Positions 45,050 through 54,424 of a stretch of DNA of 64,000 bases are shown here, piece by piece; positions within the stretch are counted from its first letter, which is position 1, and each line of letters opens with the position of its first letter. The stretch is from NCBI GenBank assembly GCA_044224315.1, contig JBGAKR010000004.1:248001-312000 (forward strand), given 5' to 3'. Source of the stretch: JAGXTF01 sp044224315 (GTDB lineage: Bacteria > Bacteroidota > Bacteroidia > NS11-12g > UBA955). The notes beneath the pieces were generated by a model. That model had not been told where the DNA came from, did no database searches, and was given only the letters and a program-made list of their open reading frames with translations. The translations under genes and the position numbers were made by a program.

Positions 45050-45724
45050 TTAAATCATAGTAATCAAAATCCCAATAAACACTATCACATACGCAAAAAG
45101 CAGGATACACAAAGTCCAGAATATGAGTTGTGCGCTAAGGGCCAAAGCTTTGCCTTGAAAATTGTGGTTTTTTCGCATTCTACGTTTGGCAATGGTGGCC
45201 AGAATAAAAGCCAGCAGGGCAATCAATAAAATTGCAGCCGCTAAGCCTAACACCGGAGTTCCGGAAGCCAACAATAAGAAGAGATTAAAAAAACTGGTAA
45301 TCCAAAAGCCCGTATATAGGGCATATACCACATATAACCCAGCGGCCATCAATGCCGATACAAAGGCCACCTGAGCTAAAAACAGGGGCTTGTTGGGTTC
45401 GGGTGCTACAGACCTTTTAATTGGTGATTTATGTACAAATACATGAACATTGTTTTTTAAATCTTTTGCAAATATTTTTGTTGTGTAAGTCGCTGAATTA
45501 TTGGCGTTGTTAGGCAGGGTATCGCCCAAATCTTTGGTAACGGCACTTGCAATAATCCTTTTATTTATAAAACAAGCTGCAGAATCTCCCGCATCTGCCC
45601 TGCTTGCATTATACTTTCCGGCAACCGACCATTCGCCCCCAAATGATTTATCGGCCAACCGGATGGGTCGGATTTTGCAAGAAAACAAAATAAGAATACA
45701 CAAAAAATAATGACCGCGGAACAT
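45050..45724 (-). CDS. Lipobox protein with multi-TM end, paralog A
   Basis: A 224-residue protein of unknown function. The start (FLCILILFSCK) is a lipoprotein signal with the cysteine at about residue 16. A short motif KSFGGEW follows at once, then a hydrophilic stretch of about 85 residues, then four hydrophobic helices (AQVAFVSALMAAGLYVVYAL, FFNLFLLLASGTPVLGLAAA, AILLIALLAFILATIA, LIFWTLCILLFAYVIVFIGI). The same layout, with KSFGGAW, is found in the gene at 49755. A lipid-modified, exported N-terminus plus membrane helices is uncommon. The two genes are paralogs by layout and motif. Confidence 0.65.
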   Translation of the reverse strand: MFRGHYFLCILILFSCKIRPIRLADKSFGGEWSVAGKYNASRADAGDSAACFINKRIIASAVTKDLGDTLPNNANNSATYTTKIFAKDLKNNVHVFVHKSPIKRSVAPEPNKPLFLAQVAFVSALMAAGLYVVYALYTGFWITSFFNLFLLLASGTPVLGLAAAILLIALLAFILATIAKRRMRKNHNFQGKALALSAQLIFWTLCILLFAYVIVFIGILITMI

Positions 45725-46131
45725 TCTTTAAAAGGCTTTTTTAAACACTAATACAAAGTATTCTCCATTTTCCCCCAAAGAGTTAAGTGGTAAACATATA
45801 GGATACCGATTAATTTTATCAATCAAAAAGTTAAATTATGTGATTTACTTAATATCCTCTATTTTTTTCAAAATGGCCCTGTATACTGCCTCTAATACAA
45901 TCCTTTTCCTATATTACTTAAAAACTAAATACTTTTAAATACTAGTGAATAATTTACAAATGGCGATTTTAACAGTGTAAATACAACAATATTTTACATT
46001 TTTTTAACATCGAATGTAACGCCCTGTATAACAAATAATTAATATTTACATTCATGCATTTTGTCTATTTTCTAAATATTAATAATACTTTTTTGCATTG
46101 TTTTGTAATACTTTATTTCTATTTTCGTAAA
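45725..46131. other. AT-rich gap between divergent genes
   Basis: About 400 bases, very AT-rich, with no gene. The dapB-like promoter box lies at its right end. TTACAT at about 45993 and ATGTAA at about 46013 form a weak inverted repeat. Nothing else stands out. Confidence 0.6.
46120..46127 (+). promoter_or_regulatory. TATTTTCG box 4 nt before ATG 46132
   Basis: TAnnTT(T/C)G match with TTG 19 nt upstream (46098-46100), the usual spacing of a Bacteroidota promoter. The transcription start would fall at or next to the ATG. Confidence 0.55.
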
Positions 46132-46887
46132 ATGACAGTGAGAATAGGCCTAGTGGGTTTTGGCAAGGCTGGAAAAGCAGTAGCCAATGTAATTTTGCAG
46201 AATTCCAATTTTACTTTAGAGTGGGTTTTGCGCAAAAGTGCGAATTTAGAAAATAGAAATATAGCGGAATTTTTGGGTATGGAAAACCGCCAATCCGGCA
46301 ATATTTATGGACTGAAATCTACCAATCTGGGCGAATTATTTACCCAGCAACCTGTAGATTACATCATCGATTTCTCATCTACAGAGGGTATTTATACATA
46401 CGGTGAAGTGGCTTGCCAGCACAATGTTAAAATCATATCGGCCATATCGCATTATACCGAAAAGGAAATTGATTTTTTAAAATCGCTATCTAAATCCAAT
46501 GTTGTTTTCTGGTCGCCCAATATTACCCTGGGTGTAAATTACCTTCTATTTGCCTCGCGATATTTGAAAAAAATTGCGCCCTGGGTGGATATTGAAATCA
46601 TTGAGGAACATTTTAAGGAGAAGCAGGGTTTATCTGGCACTGCCATTAAAATTGCCGATGCGCTGAATGTAAATAAATCTGAAATAAACTCCATACGCGC
46701 CGGGGGAATTGTAGGCAAACATGAAGTAATATTTGGGTTTCCGTTTCAAACCGTGCGTTTAATTCACGAAAGCATTTCGCGGGAAGCATTTGGAAACGGG
46801 GCCTTGTTTGTAGCCCAAAACCTCAGCCATCGCAATCCGGGCTTATATAACTTTGAAGATGTACTGCTTCCTTATTTCGCTTCCTGA
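46132..46887 (+). CDS. DapB-like dihydrodipicolinate reductase homolog
   Basis: A 252-residue NAD(P)-dependent reductase related to 4-hydroxy-tetrahydrodipicolinate reductase. The ATG at 46132 starts directly at the Rossmann motif (MTVRIGLVGFGKAGKAV); the longer frame adds only a non-coding-like hydrophobic string. Family motifs: DFSSTEGI, SPNITLGVNYLL, and EEHFKEKQGLSGTA, where DapB normally has HHRHKxDAPSGTA. One of the two active-site histidines is replaced by F and the region is one residue shorter, while the first H and the K remain. IRAGGIVGKHEVIFG matches the end motif. It may be a true but divergent DapB or a reductase with another substrate. The antiporter gene follows 5 bp later. 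Confidence 0.75.
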   Translation: MTVRIGLVGFGKAGKAVANVILQNSNFTLEWVLRKSANLENRNIAEFLGMENRQSGNIYGLKSTNLGELFTQQPVDYIIDFSSTEGIYTYGEVACQHNVKIISAISHYTEKEIDFLKSLSKSNVVFWSPNITLGVNYLLFASRYLKKIAPWVDIEIIEEHFKEKQGLSGTAIKIADALNVNKSEINSIRAGGIVGKHEVIFGFPFQTVRLIHESISREAFGNGALFVAQNLSHRNPGLYNFEDVLLPYFAS

Positions 46888-46892
46888 AAACT

Positions 46893-48089
46893 ATGACATC
46901 CTCCATCATTATCCTCATTGCCACACTGCTGTTGCTGGCCTATGTATTTGATATTACTTCCAATAAAACTAAAATTCCAACGGTAATCCTGTTGTTGCTT
47001 ACCGGTTTTCTGGTTAAACTCATTTCCTCTCAATATTCCATCACCGTTCCAAACCTTAGTCCCATTCTGCCGGTTTTGGGCACTATCGGCTTAATTCTGA
47101 TTGTTTTGGAAGGTGCTTTGGAGCTTGAAATCAATAAAAGTAAAGTCCCGCTTATAATTAAATCTTCCATTGCCGCGGCCCTTCCCATTCTGGCCATAAG
47201 TTTTGGATTGGCTTATTTTATATCCGTAAATTACTCTATACCATTAAAACTGGCTTTAACCAATGCCATTCCATTAGGGATTATCAGCAGCGCCATAGCC
47301 ATTCCCAGTGCCAAGCATTTGGTGCCTTCATTGAAAGAATTTGTAATCTATGAAAGCAGTTTGTCTGATATTTTGGGGGTGCTTTTCTTCAATTTTATTT
47401 ACTTAAATGATCATATCGAATTCTCAACCTTTGGGTTTTTTATCGGAGAATTGATTTTGATGCTTATCATATCATTTATCGCTACACTTTTGCTGGCTGG
47501 TTTCCTCAACCGTATCAAGCATCATGTAAAAATTGTGCCCATGCTGGTTATTGTGATTTTAATTTATGCCATTTCCAAAATTTTTCATCTTCCGGCATTG
47601 ATTTTCATCCTCATTTTCGGACTTTTTATGGGCAATTTGGATGAATTTAAAAAATACAAATTTGTGAAACAATTTCACCCTGTAAATTTTCAGCGCGATG
47701 TACACAAATTCAAAGAAATAACCGGGGAGTTGGCTTTTGCAATTCGGTCAATATTTTTTATCCTTTTCGGTTTTCTGATTTCCCCCGCTGATGTATTAAA
47801 CCCCAACACCATTCTACTATCCCTTGCCATTACCGCCAGTATTTTTTTAATCCGATACCTGATACTCAAAATATTAAATATCCCCGCAAACCCTGCGGTT
47901 TATCTGGCCCCACGTGGATTGATAACCATACTGCTTTTTTTATCCATTCCAGCCAACCTACAAATACCCCAAATCAATCAATCACTTATTACCCAAGTGA
48001 TAATACTAACCGCGCTGGTGATGATGACCGGGCTAATGCGATTGAAGGAGAAAACAGAACCCGCACAACCTGGTATTAGTCACAACTAA
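46893..48089 (+). CDS. Cation/proton antiporter (CPA family)
   Basis: A 398-residue membrane protein with about 11-12 helices and no cytosolic regulatory domain. The N-terminal helices (IIILIATLLLLAYVFDIT, PTVILLLLTGFLVKLI), the unwound segment (ALTNAIPLGIISSAIAIPSA) and YESSLSDILGVLFFNF, with the ion-binding aspartate, fit the CPA1/NhaP-like group. PRGLITILLFLSIP is another known segment. It exchanges Na+ or K+ for H+. It is co-transcribed with the DapB-like gene, 5 bp apart. Ion specificity cannot be read. Confidence 0.85.
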   Translation: MTSSIIILIATLLLLAYVFDITSNKTKIPTVILLLLTGFLVKLISSQYSITVPNLSPILPVLGTIGLILIVLEGALELEINKSKVPLIIKSSIAAALPILAISFGLAYFISVNYSIPLKLALTNAIPLGIISSAIAIPSAKHLVPSLKEFVIYESSLSDILGVLFFNFIYLNDHIEFSTFGFFIGELILMLIISFIATLLLAGFLNRIKHHVKIVPMLVIVILIYAISKIFHLPALIFILIFGLFMGNLDEFKKYKFVKQFHPVNFQRDVHKFKEITGELAFAIRSIFFILFGFLISPADVLNPNTILLSLAITASIFLIRYLILKILNIPANPAVYLAPRGLITILLFLSIPANLQIPQINQSLITQVIILTALVMMTGLMRLKEKTEPAQPGISHN

Positions 48090-48175
48090 TTGAATTTCAT
48101 AGCCGGTATTATCGCCTTTCGCGAATTTTAAAAACGCCAATAATTTGGAACAAACACTATAAAGCCTGTCAGCAT

Positions 48176-49357
48176 TCAACTACTACTTATTGCTAAATTC
48201 TTAGGTTTTGTTTCATTTGATGGTCTGAATCTGAGCAATTTGCTTTCAATATATTTGTATGAGAAACTGGCTATTGCTATATTTAATATAAATACCAAGA
48301 ATAAGAATACAAATGCAAAAACCGGACTTCCGGGATGAAAATAAAGTTTTCTGAGCAACATTTCTATTGCATAAATGGCCAGCATATGATAAATATACAA
48401 TCCATATGAAATATTACCCAGGTAATTTAGAATTTTATTCTCAGTATTGATTATGCTTTTTTCATTGAGGCTGGTATTCAAAATTAAATACAAATACAGC
48501 ATCGGCACAACAACAAAGCCTAATAAATCTTTACTGAATAAGGCGTGGAATATGGTTCTGACATGGGGCCAGGGTATCATTTTGTCGCCAATGCTCAAAT
48601 AAATCAATAATAAGCTAAGAATGGCCAGCTGAAATTTAAATTCAAATATTTTTAACTGCATCAATTGCTTTTTATAGTTTAATACCCAATAAGCACCCAA
48701 GCCCCCAATGGCCATATTTTCAACTGCAAAACTATTAACCAGGGCCGTTGTCCATTTCCAAAAATGATGGTTAAACTGCATATCCTTGGTAAATAGATAG
48801 AAACATAATTTAATGCCTACCAGGGCTATACTAATTTGAATAAACCTGGGTTTAAAATATTTAATTAACCAGGGCCAAAATAAATAAAATTGCTCTTCAA
48901 CACCGATAGACCATAGATGTCCGATTTTGCCCACGCCCATTTGAAAGAGCATAGGCACGTTGGGCAGAATAATTAAATAGAAAAAAGTGGATAAACTGGT
49001 TAAGGTTAAAAAAGGCTGACCCAAAGCATGAAAAACTAAAGGTAAAATTACCTGGCAAATGATAATCAATAAATAATAGATAGGCCAAATGCGGAAAATA
49101 CGCTTTAAATAAAACCCTTTAATCCTGATTGTATGGGTTTCTTTTAGTTCGGCCAACAATAAATAACTGATTAAAAAACCCGATAAAACAAAAAAGAAAC
49201 TTACCGCATGTGAGCCGTTCTGGCTTAAAAAATGCCAAAAAGGATGTGTCCAATTATTGGTAGGATTTATGATCCAGTTTGAATGCCAAATTACCACCAG
49301 TGCAGCTGCAAAAAACCGCAGCCCGTTTAAACCTTTAAAATAATATCTCCCCTGCAT
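48176..49357 (-). CDS. Acyltransferase 3 family membrane protein
   Basis: An OafA/YrhL-type O-acyltransferase of 393 residues with about ten helices. Typical motifs: GLRFFAAALVVIWHSNW with the conserved histidine, SFFFVLSGFLISYLLL, LKRIFRIWPIYYLL and HLWSIGVEEQFYLFWPWLI. These enzymes acetylate or acylate sugars of exopolysaccharide, O-antigen or glycopeptides at the inner membrane. No glycan gene lies nearby to name a substrate. It is convergent with the antiporter gene (86-bp gap). Confidence 0.92.
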   Translation of the reverse strand: MQGRYYFKGLNGLRFFAAALVVIWHSNWIINPTNNWTHPFWHFLSQNGSHAVSFFFVLSGFLISYLLLAELKETHTIRIKGFYLKRIFRIWPIYYLLIIICQVILPLVFHALGQPFLTLTSLSTFFYLIILPNVPMLFQMGVGKIGHLWSIGVEEQFYLFWPWLIKYFKPRFIQISIALVGIKLCFYLFTKDMQFNHHFWKWTTALVNSFAVENMAIGGLGAYWVLNYKKQLMQLKIFEFKFQLAILSLLLIYLSIGDKMIPWPHVRTIFHALFSKDLLGFVVVPMLYLYLILNTSLNEKSIINTENKILNYLGNISYGLYIYHMLAIYAIEMLLRKLYFHPGSPVFAFVFLFLVFILNIAIASFSYKYIESKLLRFRPSNETKPKNLAISSS

Positions 49358-49754
49358 GATAAAATCATGGTATTAAAAAGTGTTTAATAAAAATGTATGA
49401 GACTATGGTCTGAACGGCGTCCCGGACTTCAAACTATCGTTGAAATTATGCAATTCCGCTGAGGACATTTTTGATTCTAAGAATAATTTTTCCATACTTT
49501 TTAGTTTAGTTATTCGGTATATAATGATTTCAAATCCATATATAAGACTTCAAATTTTAAAATAGTTGCCTGTTTGATTGTAAAAAATGGTTTAAAACCA
49601 AAAATAAATACATTTCGGGGGGAAGTAAGTTTATGTATTAGATTGATTTTCTTTTACTTAAAAAGATAAAACTTGAAGAACTTTTTTTTTGCAGGATCTA
49701 GAATATCCCTTTAGTAAGAACACACACAAACTATAAATAGTGTAAGTTAGCGCC
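49358..49754. other. Non-coding gap
   Basis: About 400 bases between two minus-strand genes. AT-rich, with poly-T and poly-A runs near 49680. No gene, hairpin terminator or repeat was recognised. Confidence 0.5.
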
Positions 49755-50453
49755 CTATAAAGATTGCAACCAGATATATAAAACCACAATTAAAAAATAG
49801 GCCATTACCGGCGCCATGCTTATGGCCATACCCAGCGCTGCCAGCATAGCCAGAGAAGCAAATACTTTGCCCTTCTGCTGCCCCGATTTTTTCATTTTTT
49901 TTAGTACATCCCAGGCCCATATTATGGTGATGGATACTGCCAATGCTATGAGCATAGACAATAAAAACAGCCCTGTACCGGGCACCAGGGCAGGCAACCA
50001 CATGATGAAACTGAATGCGGGCTGACCCAATAAGGTATACCCTACAAAGTACAGCATGCCCGAAATTACAGCTGCAAATAATGACCATTTGGCATTCTTA
50101 TACAATTCTTCGTCGTCTTCTGCCTTGGCCTGTGCTTTAAAAATTTTGTGAGGCTTATTTTTTTTAGCAGGATTCTGAAATTTTGGGCTTAGGGATTTCT
50201 CCTGCAAAATCGGGCTTGTTTGTATGTTTTGATTTAAAACATTTGTATCCGTTGAAAGCGCCGAATCCCTTACTGAATATGCGCTAATTGAATTTGGGGT
50301 TGGGATTTTTGTGGATACCGGATTTGTATTTTCCCATGCGCCACCAAACGATTTAGTGGATGAAAAACGATGGACCGATTTGCAGGAAAACAAACCGATA
50401 AATATGGCTGTCAGAATAAAATATTTACGTATAATTTTAAATTTACTTTTCAC
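49755..50453 (-). CDS. Lipobox protein with multi-TM end, paralog B
   Basis: A 232-residue protein with the same plan as the one at 45050: a lipoprotein signal (YFILTAIFIGLFSCK), KSFGGAW soon after, a polar stretch (here longer, Lys/Pro/Gln-rich, about 100 residues), then four hydrophobic helices (WSLFAAVISGMLYFVGYTLL, FSFIMWLPALVPGTGLFLLS, MLIALAVSITIIWAW, VFASLAMLAALGMAISMAPV and a last one). The start is GTG at 50453; no ATG precedes the signal. Function unknown. The shared SFGG(E/A)W motif next to the lipid-modified cysteine is the best handle on the family. Confidence 0.65.
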   Translation of the reverse strand: MKSKFKIIRKYFILTAIFIGLFSCKSVHRFSSTKSFGGAWENTNPVSTKIPTPNSISAYSVRDSALSTDTNVLNQNIQTSPILQEKSLSPKFQNPAKKNKPHKIFKAQAKAEDDEELYKNAKWSLFAAVISGMLYFVGYTLLGQPAFSFIMWLPALVPGTGLFLLSMLIALAVSITIIWAWDVLKKMKKSGQQKGKVFASLAMLAALGMAISMAPVMAYFLIVVLYIWLQSL

Positions 50454-50656
50454 AAATTTTCTTCAATACGTATGCACGTTTATAGACTATTGGATTACGA
50501 AAATACTGAGAGAGAGACAAAAAGTTACATTTCCACAATAAAAAGTAGAAAAGCAGGCCATGGCGGGTTTAAAATGTTTGATAACTTTTGAAAATGAATG
50601 CCGTTTGCAGTTCGTATTTTTGCAGCAAAGGCCTTTTTTGCCTACCTGATTATTCC

Positions 50657-52957
50657 ATGCATCACCACAATCCAAACGAAATTCCGCCCTACCTCGATAA
50701 ACTGAACGAACCCCAGCAGCAGGCAGTGTTGCATACCGAGGGTCCGGTGATGATTATTGCAGGCGCAGGTTCGGGCAAAACCCGGGTACTTACCGTTCGT
50801 TTGGCACACCTGATCAGGCAGGGGGCCGATCCATTCAGCATTCTATCCTTAACCTTTACCAACAAGGCCGCCCGCGAAATGCGAAGCCGTATTGAAGCCC
50901 TGGTGGGCCATGCCGCACGCAGTCTATGGATGGGCACCTTTCACAGCGTATTTGCCCGTATACTGCGCATGGAAGCCGACCGGCTGGGATACCCCAAAAA
51001 CTTTACCATTTACGACAGCGATGACAGCAAAAGCCTGATTAAATCCATAGTAAAGGAAATGAACCTGGACGAAAAGGTGTACAAACCCGGCATGGTACTT
51101 GGCCGCATAAGCATGTGCAAAAACAACCTGATTGATGCCAATGCATACCGGCAAAATGAGGACAATCTGCAGCAGGATAAAGCCGCCAACCGTACCAAAT
51201 TCATGGACATTTTTGCCGCCTATACCGACCGTTGTTTTCGCGCAGGGGCCATGGATTTTGACGATATACTCATAAACACCTACAAACTGCTGCGCGACCA
51301 TGTGGACGTATGCCACAAATGGCAGCACCGGTTTAAATACATAATGGTGGATGAGTACCAGGATACCAACCATGTGCAATACATGATTACCAAACGCCTG
51401 GCCGCGGTGCACCAAAACCTTTGCGTGGTGGGCGACGATGCACAGAGTATTTATGCATTTCGCGGTGCCAACATTCAAAATATTCTCAACTTTAGCCGCG
51501 ACTACCCCGATGTGGCTACCTATAAACTGGAGCAGAATTACCGCAGTACCCGCCATATAGTAAGTGCAGCCGGCAGCGTAATAAAAAAGAACAAAAACCA
51601 GCTGGATAAAGAAGTGTGGACCGCCAATGAAGACGGTGATAAAATTCGCGTGGTGCGCAGCATTACCGAGGCCGAGGAAGCCCGGTTTGTAGCCCAGAGC
51701 ATATTTGAAGAAAAAAGCACCCACCAGCTGCCCAACAAGGCTTTTGCCATACTGTACCGCACCAATTCCCAAAGCCGCGCTTTTGAGGAAGCCCTGCGCC
51801 GCACCGGCATAGATTACCGCATATTTGGGGGTACCAGTTTTTACCAGCGCAAGGAAATTAAAGACATGCTCTCTTACCTGCGCCTGGTAATTAATCCCGG
51901 CGATGAGGAAGCCCTAAAACGCATTATCAATTTTCCGGCCCGGCAAATAGGCGATACCACCGTAAATAAACTGATATACCTGGCGGGTGAAAGAAAATGT
52001 AGTGTTTGGGACATTGTGAGCCATGTGCGCCAATTTTCTGAAATGGGCACCGCGGCTGTGCGGGTAGACAATTTTGCCATAATGATGAAAAGCTTTATGG
52101 GCATGACCGAAACCCACAATGCTTATGACTTGGCCATGCACATTGCCCGCCAAACCACGCTGCTGAAAACCCTGTACGAAGACAAAACTGTAGAGGGTGT
52201 AAGCCGGTATGAAAATATAGTGGAATTGCTGAACGGGATAAAAGAATTTGTAGAAGACGACGAAAGCGAGAAGGAAAAAACCCTGGCCAACTTTTTGGAA
52301 GAGGTGGCCCTTTATACCGACGATCCGAAAAACAATGACCCCGACCGCGATTGCGTGAGTATGATGACCATACACCAGGCCAAAGGGCTGGAATATCCGC
52401 ATGTGTACGTAGTAGGGCTGGAAGAAAACCTTTTCCCCTCGCAGATGGCCCTTACCAGCCGTGCTGATTTGGAAGAAGAACGCCGCCTGTTTTATGTAGC
52501 CATTACCCGGGCCGAGAAAAAACTGAGCCTTACGTTTGCCACCAGCCGATTTAGGTATGGAAACTTAACACCCTGCGAGCCCAGCCGGTTTATAGATGAG
52601 ATAGATGCCCAGTACCTGGATATGAACCTGGGCGGTATGAAAAAAGAAGGCCCCATTAATCTGTTTGCCAACCAAAGGCCGGGCAACGACCGCACCACCG
52701 TAACCAAAACCACCACCCTGCTGCAACAGGTATCGCGCCCCAATACCCCCAACCTGCCACCGGTAGACCCGGATTTTGCCGAGGACGACTTGTCTAAATT
52801 GAAGGAAAACCAGCGTGTGCAGCACCAGCGTTTTGGATTTGGCACGGTTAAGGAAATAGAGGGCGAAGGACCGAACCGCAAAGCCACCGTGGTATTTGAT
52901 GCTGTGGGTGAGAAAAAACTGGTGCTGAAATTTGCCAAGATGAAGATTTTGGATTGA
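50657..52957 (+). CDS. pcrA: UvrD/PcrA-type DNA helicase
   Basis: ATP-driven 3'-5' superfamily 1A helicase for nucleotide-excision repair, replication and transcription conflicts. The ATG at 50657 (MHHHNPNEIPPYLDKLNEPQ) is the family-like start; the longer frame from 50588 adds an unlikely cysteine-rich leader. Motifs: Walker A GAGSGKT (residues 36-42), LTFTNKAA, VDEYQDTN (motif II), GDDAQSIYAFRGA, QNYRST, TIHQAKGLEYPHV and ATSR-type motif VI (VAITRAEKKL). The C-terminal 45 residues (QHQRFGFGTVKEIEGEG ... LKFAKMKILD) are the PcrA Tudor-like domain that contacts RNA polymerase. A TATTTTTG box lies about 36 nt upstream (50614-50621). Confidence 0.96.
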   Translation: MHHHNPNEIPPYLDKLNEPQQQAVLHTEGPVMIIAGAGSGKTRVLTVRLAHLIRQGADPFSILSLTFTNKAAREMRSRIEALVGHAARSLWMGTFHSVFARILRMEADRLGYPKNFTIYDSDDSKSLIKSIVKEMNLDEKVYKPGMVLGRISMCKNNLIDANAYRQNEDNLQQDKAANRTKFMDIFAAYTDRCFRAGAMDFDDILINTYKLLRDHVDVCHKWQHRFKYIMVDEYQDTNHVQYMITKRLAAVHQNLCVVGDDAQSIYAFRGANIQNILNFSRDYPDVATYKLEQNYRSTRHIVSAAGSVIKKNKNQLDKEVWTANEDGDKIRVVRSITEAEEARFVAQSIFEEKSTHQLPNKAFAILYRTNSQSRAFEEALRRTGIDYRIFGGTSFYQRKEIKDMLSYLRLVINPGDEEALKRIINFPARQIGDTTVNKLIYLAGERKCSVWDIVSHVRQFSEMGTAAVRVDNFAIMMKSFMGMTETHNAYDLAMHIARQTTLLKTLYEDKTVEGVSRYENIVELLNGIKEFVEDDESEKEKTLANFLEEVALYTDDPKNNDPDRDCVSMMTIHQAKGLEYPHVYVVGLEENLFPSQMALTSRADLEEERRLFYVAITRAEKKLSLTFATSRFRYGNLTPCEPSRFIDEIDAQYLDMNLGGMKKEGPINLFANQRPGNDRTTVTKTTTLLQQVSRPNTPNLPPVDPDFAEDDLSKLKENQRVQHQRFGFGTVKEIEGEGPNRKATVVFDAVGEKKLVLKFAKMKILD

Positions 52958-52988
52958 CCCTAAAAATGCAAACAATCCTATAATGGAT

Positions 52989-52996
52989 TATTTTTG
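52989..52996 (+). promoter_or_regulatory. TATTTTTG box 5 nt before ATG 53002
   Basis: TAnnTTTG match; then CAAGG and ATG. No good -33 element was found. Confidence 0.4.
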
Positions 52997-53001
52997 CAAG
53001 G

Positions 53002-54363
53002 ATGAAAAAACATTTACTTCTTGCCTTCCTTGCTTCTGGTTTCGGTATGCAACTCAGGGCGCAAATTCCCAACAACGATTTAGAAAACTGGCTTGTTAAA
53101 AGCTACGATGCACCCGGAGGTGCATTTACCCATGCATTTGGAAAGGTTACAAAAACCAGCGATAAACACAATGGGTCCTATGCCGTGAAAGTACAGGGCA
53201 ATACCAATAGCGGACAACCCGGAGGATTGGGAATAGGTGAGTTTGACAATGGCCCTACACTTAGCCATGGATACCCGTTTGCTGCCAAGCCCGATTCGCT
53301 GATATTCTGGGCCAAAACCAATCTGGCAAGCAATGATACAGCATATGTGTATTTAAGTTTTTTCAAAGCAGGCAACCGAATAAGCAACCAATGGTTTAAA
53401 CTGGCCGGACCTTATACCAATTATACCCGTGTGGCCTATAAAATTGACTATACCGTAAGCGGCCAAACCCCCGATTCAATAACCCTGCTTTTTGGCAGCA
53501 CCAATTTGTTTGGAAGCCCTAATGCTGCCAGTTATGTGATAATTGACGATGTAAGCTTTGCAGGTACTGCCCTCAATATACCCAATGCCGGATTTGAAAA
53601 CTGGAGCACCACTACACACAATGTGCCCAAAGACTGGTGGAACCCCTATGAAGAGAATGACTTGTTTGACAAGTCGCCTGCATTATTTGATAAAACCAAC
53701 GACAAAGCCACCGGTGAATATGCCATAGTGGTGCAAAATACATTCAACGCCAAAGACAGTATCTGGGGTCAAACCCAAACCGGCAGTGATAACATGTGGG
53801 GCTGGCCCGCATTCCCCGTATCGGGCAAACAAGATACTTTGTATGGTTTATTCAAATGGTTTCCGGATAAAAAAGACAGTTGGTCGGTGTATATCATGAT
53901 GTATAAAAACCACAAAATATGCGGGGGCGGAAATATTGTAGGCAAGGATTCGCAAATCACTTATGCTATATTCAAATTCCCCATTAATTATTACAACTCA
54001 GATATTCCTGACAGTGCTGTAATACAATTATCATCTTACGGCCCAAATGGAGCCAAGGGTAATAGTAAATTGTATATTGACAATCTCAATTTCAACCACG
54101 TTTATGGGGTTGGTACCGATCCGATAAGCAAGAAAAATACATTTATTGTGTATCCAAATCCGGCCCAGGATATGCTTACTTTGGTACTTACCAATACCGC
54201 CCAAAAATCGGTTTTCAGCATAATTAATACCAGTGGTGTAAAGGTAAAAGAAATAACCTGCTCTGATGAATTTACACGCATCTCCATTCAAGATCTGGCT
54301 GCAGGCACCTACTTTGTGGTGCAAAATGAGGGCGGCGCAGTAACACGGTTCGTAAAAAAATAA
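53002..54363 (+). CDS. T9SS type A protein, two beta-sandwich domains
   Basis: A 453-residue secreted protein. Signal peptide MKKHLLLAFLASGFGMQLRAQ. Two similar domains follow, each opening with N-(D/A)xxNW: IPNNDLENWLVKSY (about 22-190) and IPNAGFENWSTTTHNVPKDW (about 195-360), each ending with a VIIDDVSF/LYIDNLNF strand. This matches carbohydrate-binding-like (PCMD-type) sandwich domains in Bacteroidota. The C-terminus (FIVYPNPAQDMLTLVL ... VTRFVKK) is a T9SS type A sorting domain, so the protein is exported and anchored or released at the surface. Ligand unknown. A bidirectional terminator separates it from the convergent 1774-residue gene. Confidence 0.82.
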   Translation: MKKHLLLAFLASGFGMQLRAQIPNNDLENWLVKSYDAPGGAFTHAFGKVTKTSDKHNGSYAVKVQGNTNSGQPGGLGIGEFDNGPTLSHGYPFAAKPDSLIFWAKTNLASNDTAYVYLSFFKAGNRISNQWFKLAGPYTNYTRVAYKIDYTVSGQTPDSITLLFGSTNLFGSPNAASYVIIDDVSFAGTALNIPNAGFENWSTTTHNVPKDWWNPYEENDLFDKSPALFDKTNDKATGEYAIVVQNTFNAKDSIWGQTQTGSDNMWGWPAFPVSGKQDTLYGLFKWFPDKKDSWSVYIMMYKNHKICGGGNIVGKDSQITYAIFKFPINYYNSDIPDSAVIQLSSYGPNGAKGNSKLYIDNLNFNHVYGVGTDPISKKNTFIVYPNPAQDMLTLVLTNTAQKSVFSIINTSGVKVKEITCSDEFTRISIQDLAAGTYFVVQNEGGAVTRFVKK

Positions 54364-54382
54364 ATTGCTTTTTTTTAATTAT

Positions 54383-54420
54383 AAAAAGTCCCGGAATATG
54401 CATATTTTCCGGGACTTTTT
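54383..54420. terminator. Bidirectional rho-independent terminator
   Basis: AAAAAGTCCCGGAA (54383-54396) pairs perfectly with TTCCGGGACTTTTT (54407-54420); the loop is itself palindromic. Lies between two convergent stops at 54363 and 54425. Confidence 0.93.
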
Positions 54421-54424
54421 CATT

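Noticed and set aside
45980..46020. The TTACAT...ATGTAA pair as an operator of the DapB-like gene
   Set aside because: Six-base arms in very AT-rich DNA are expected by chance; no second copy seen.
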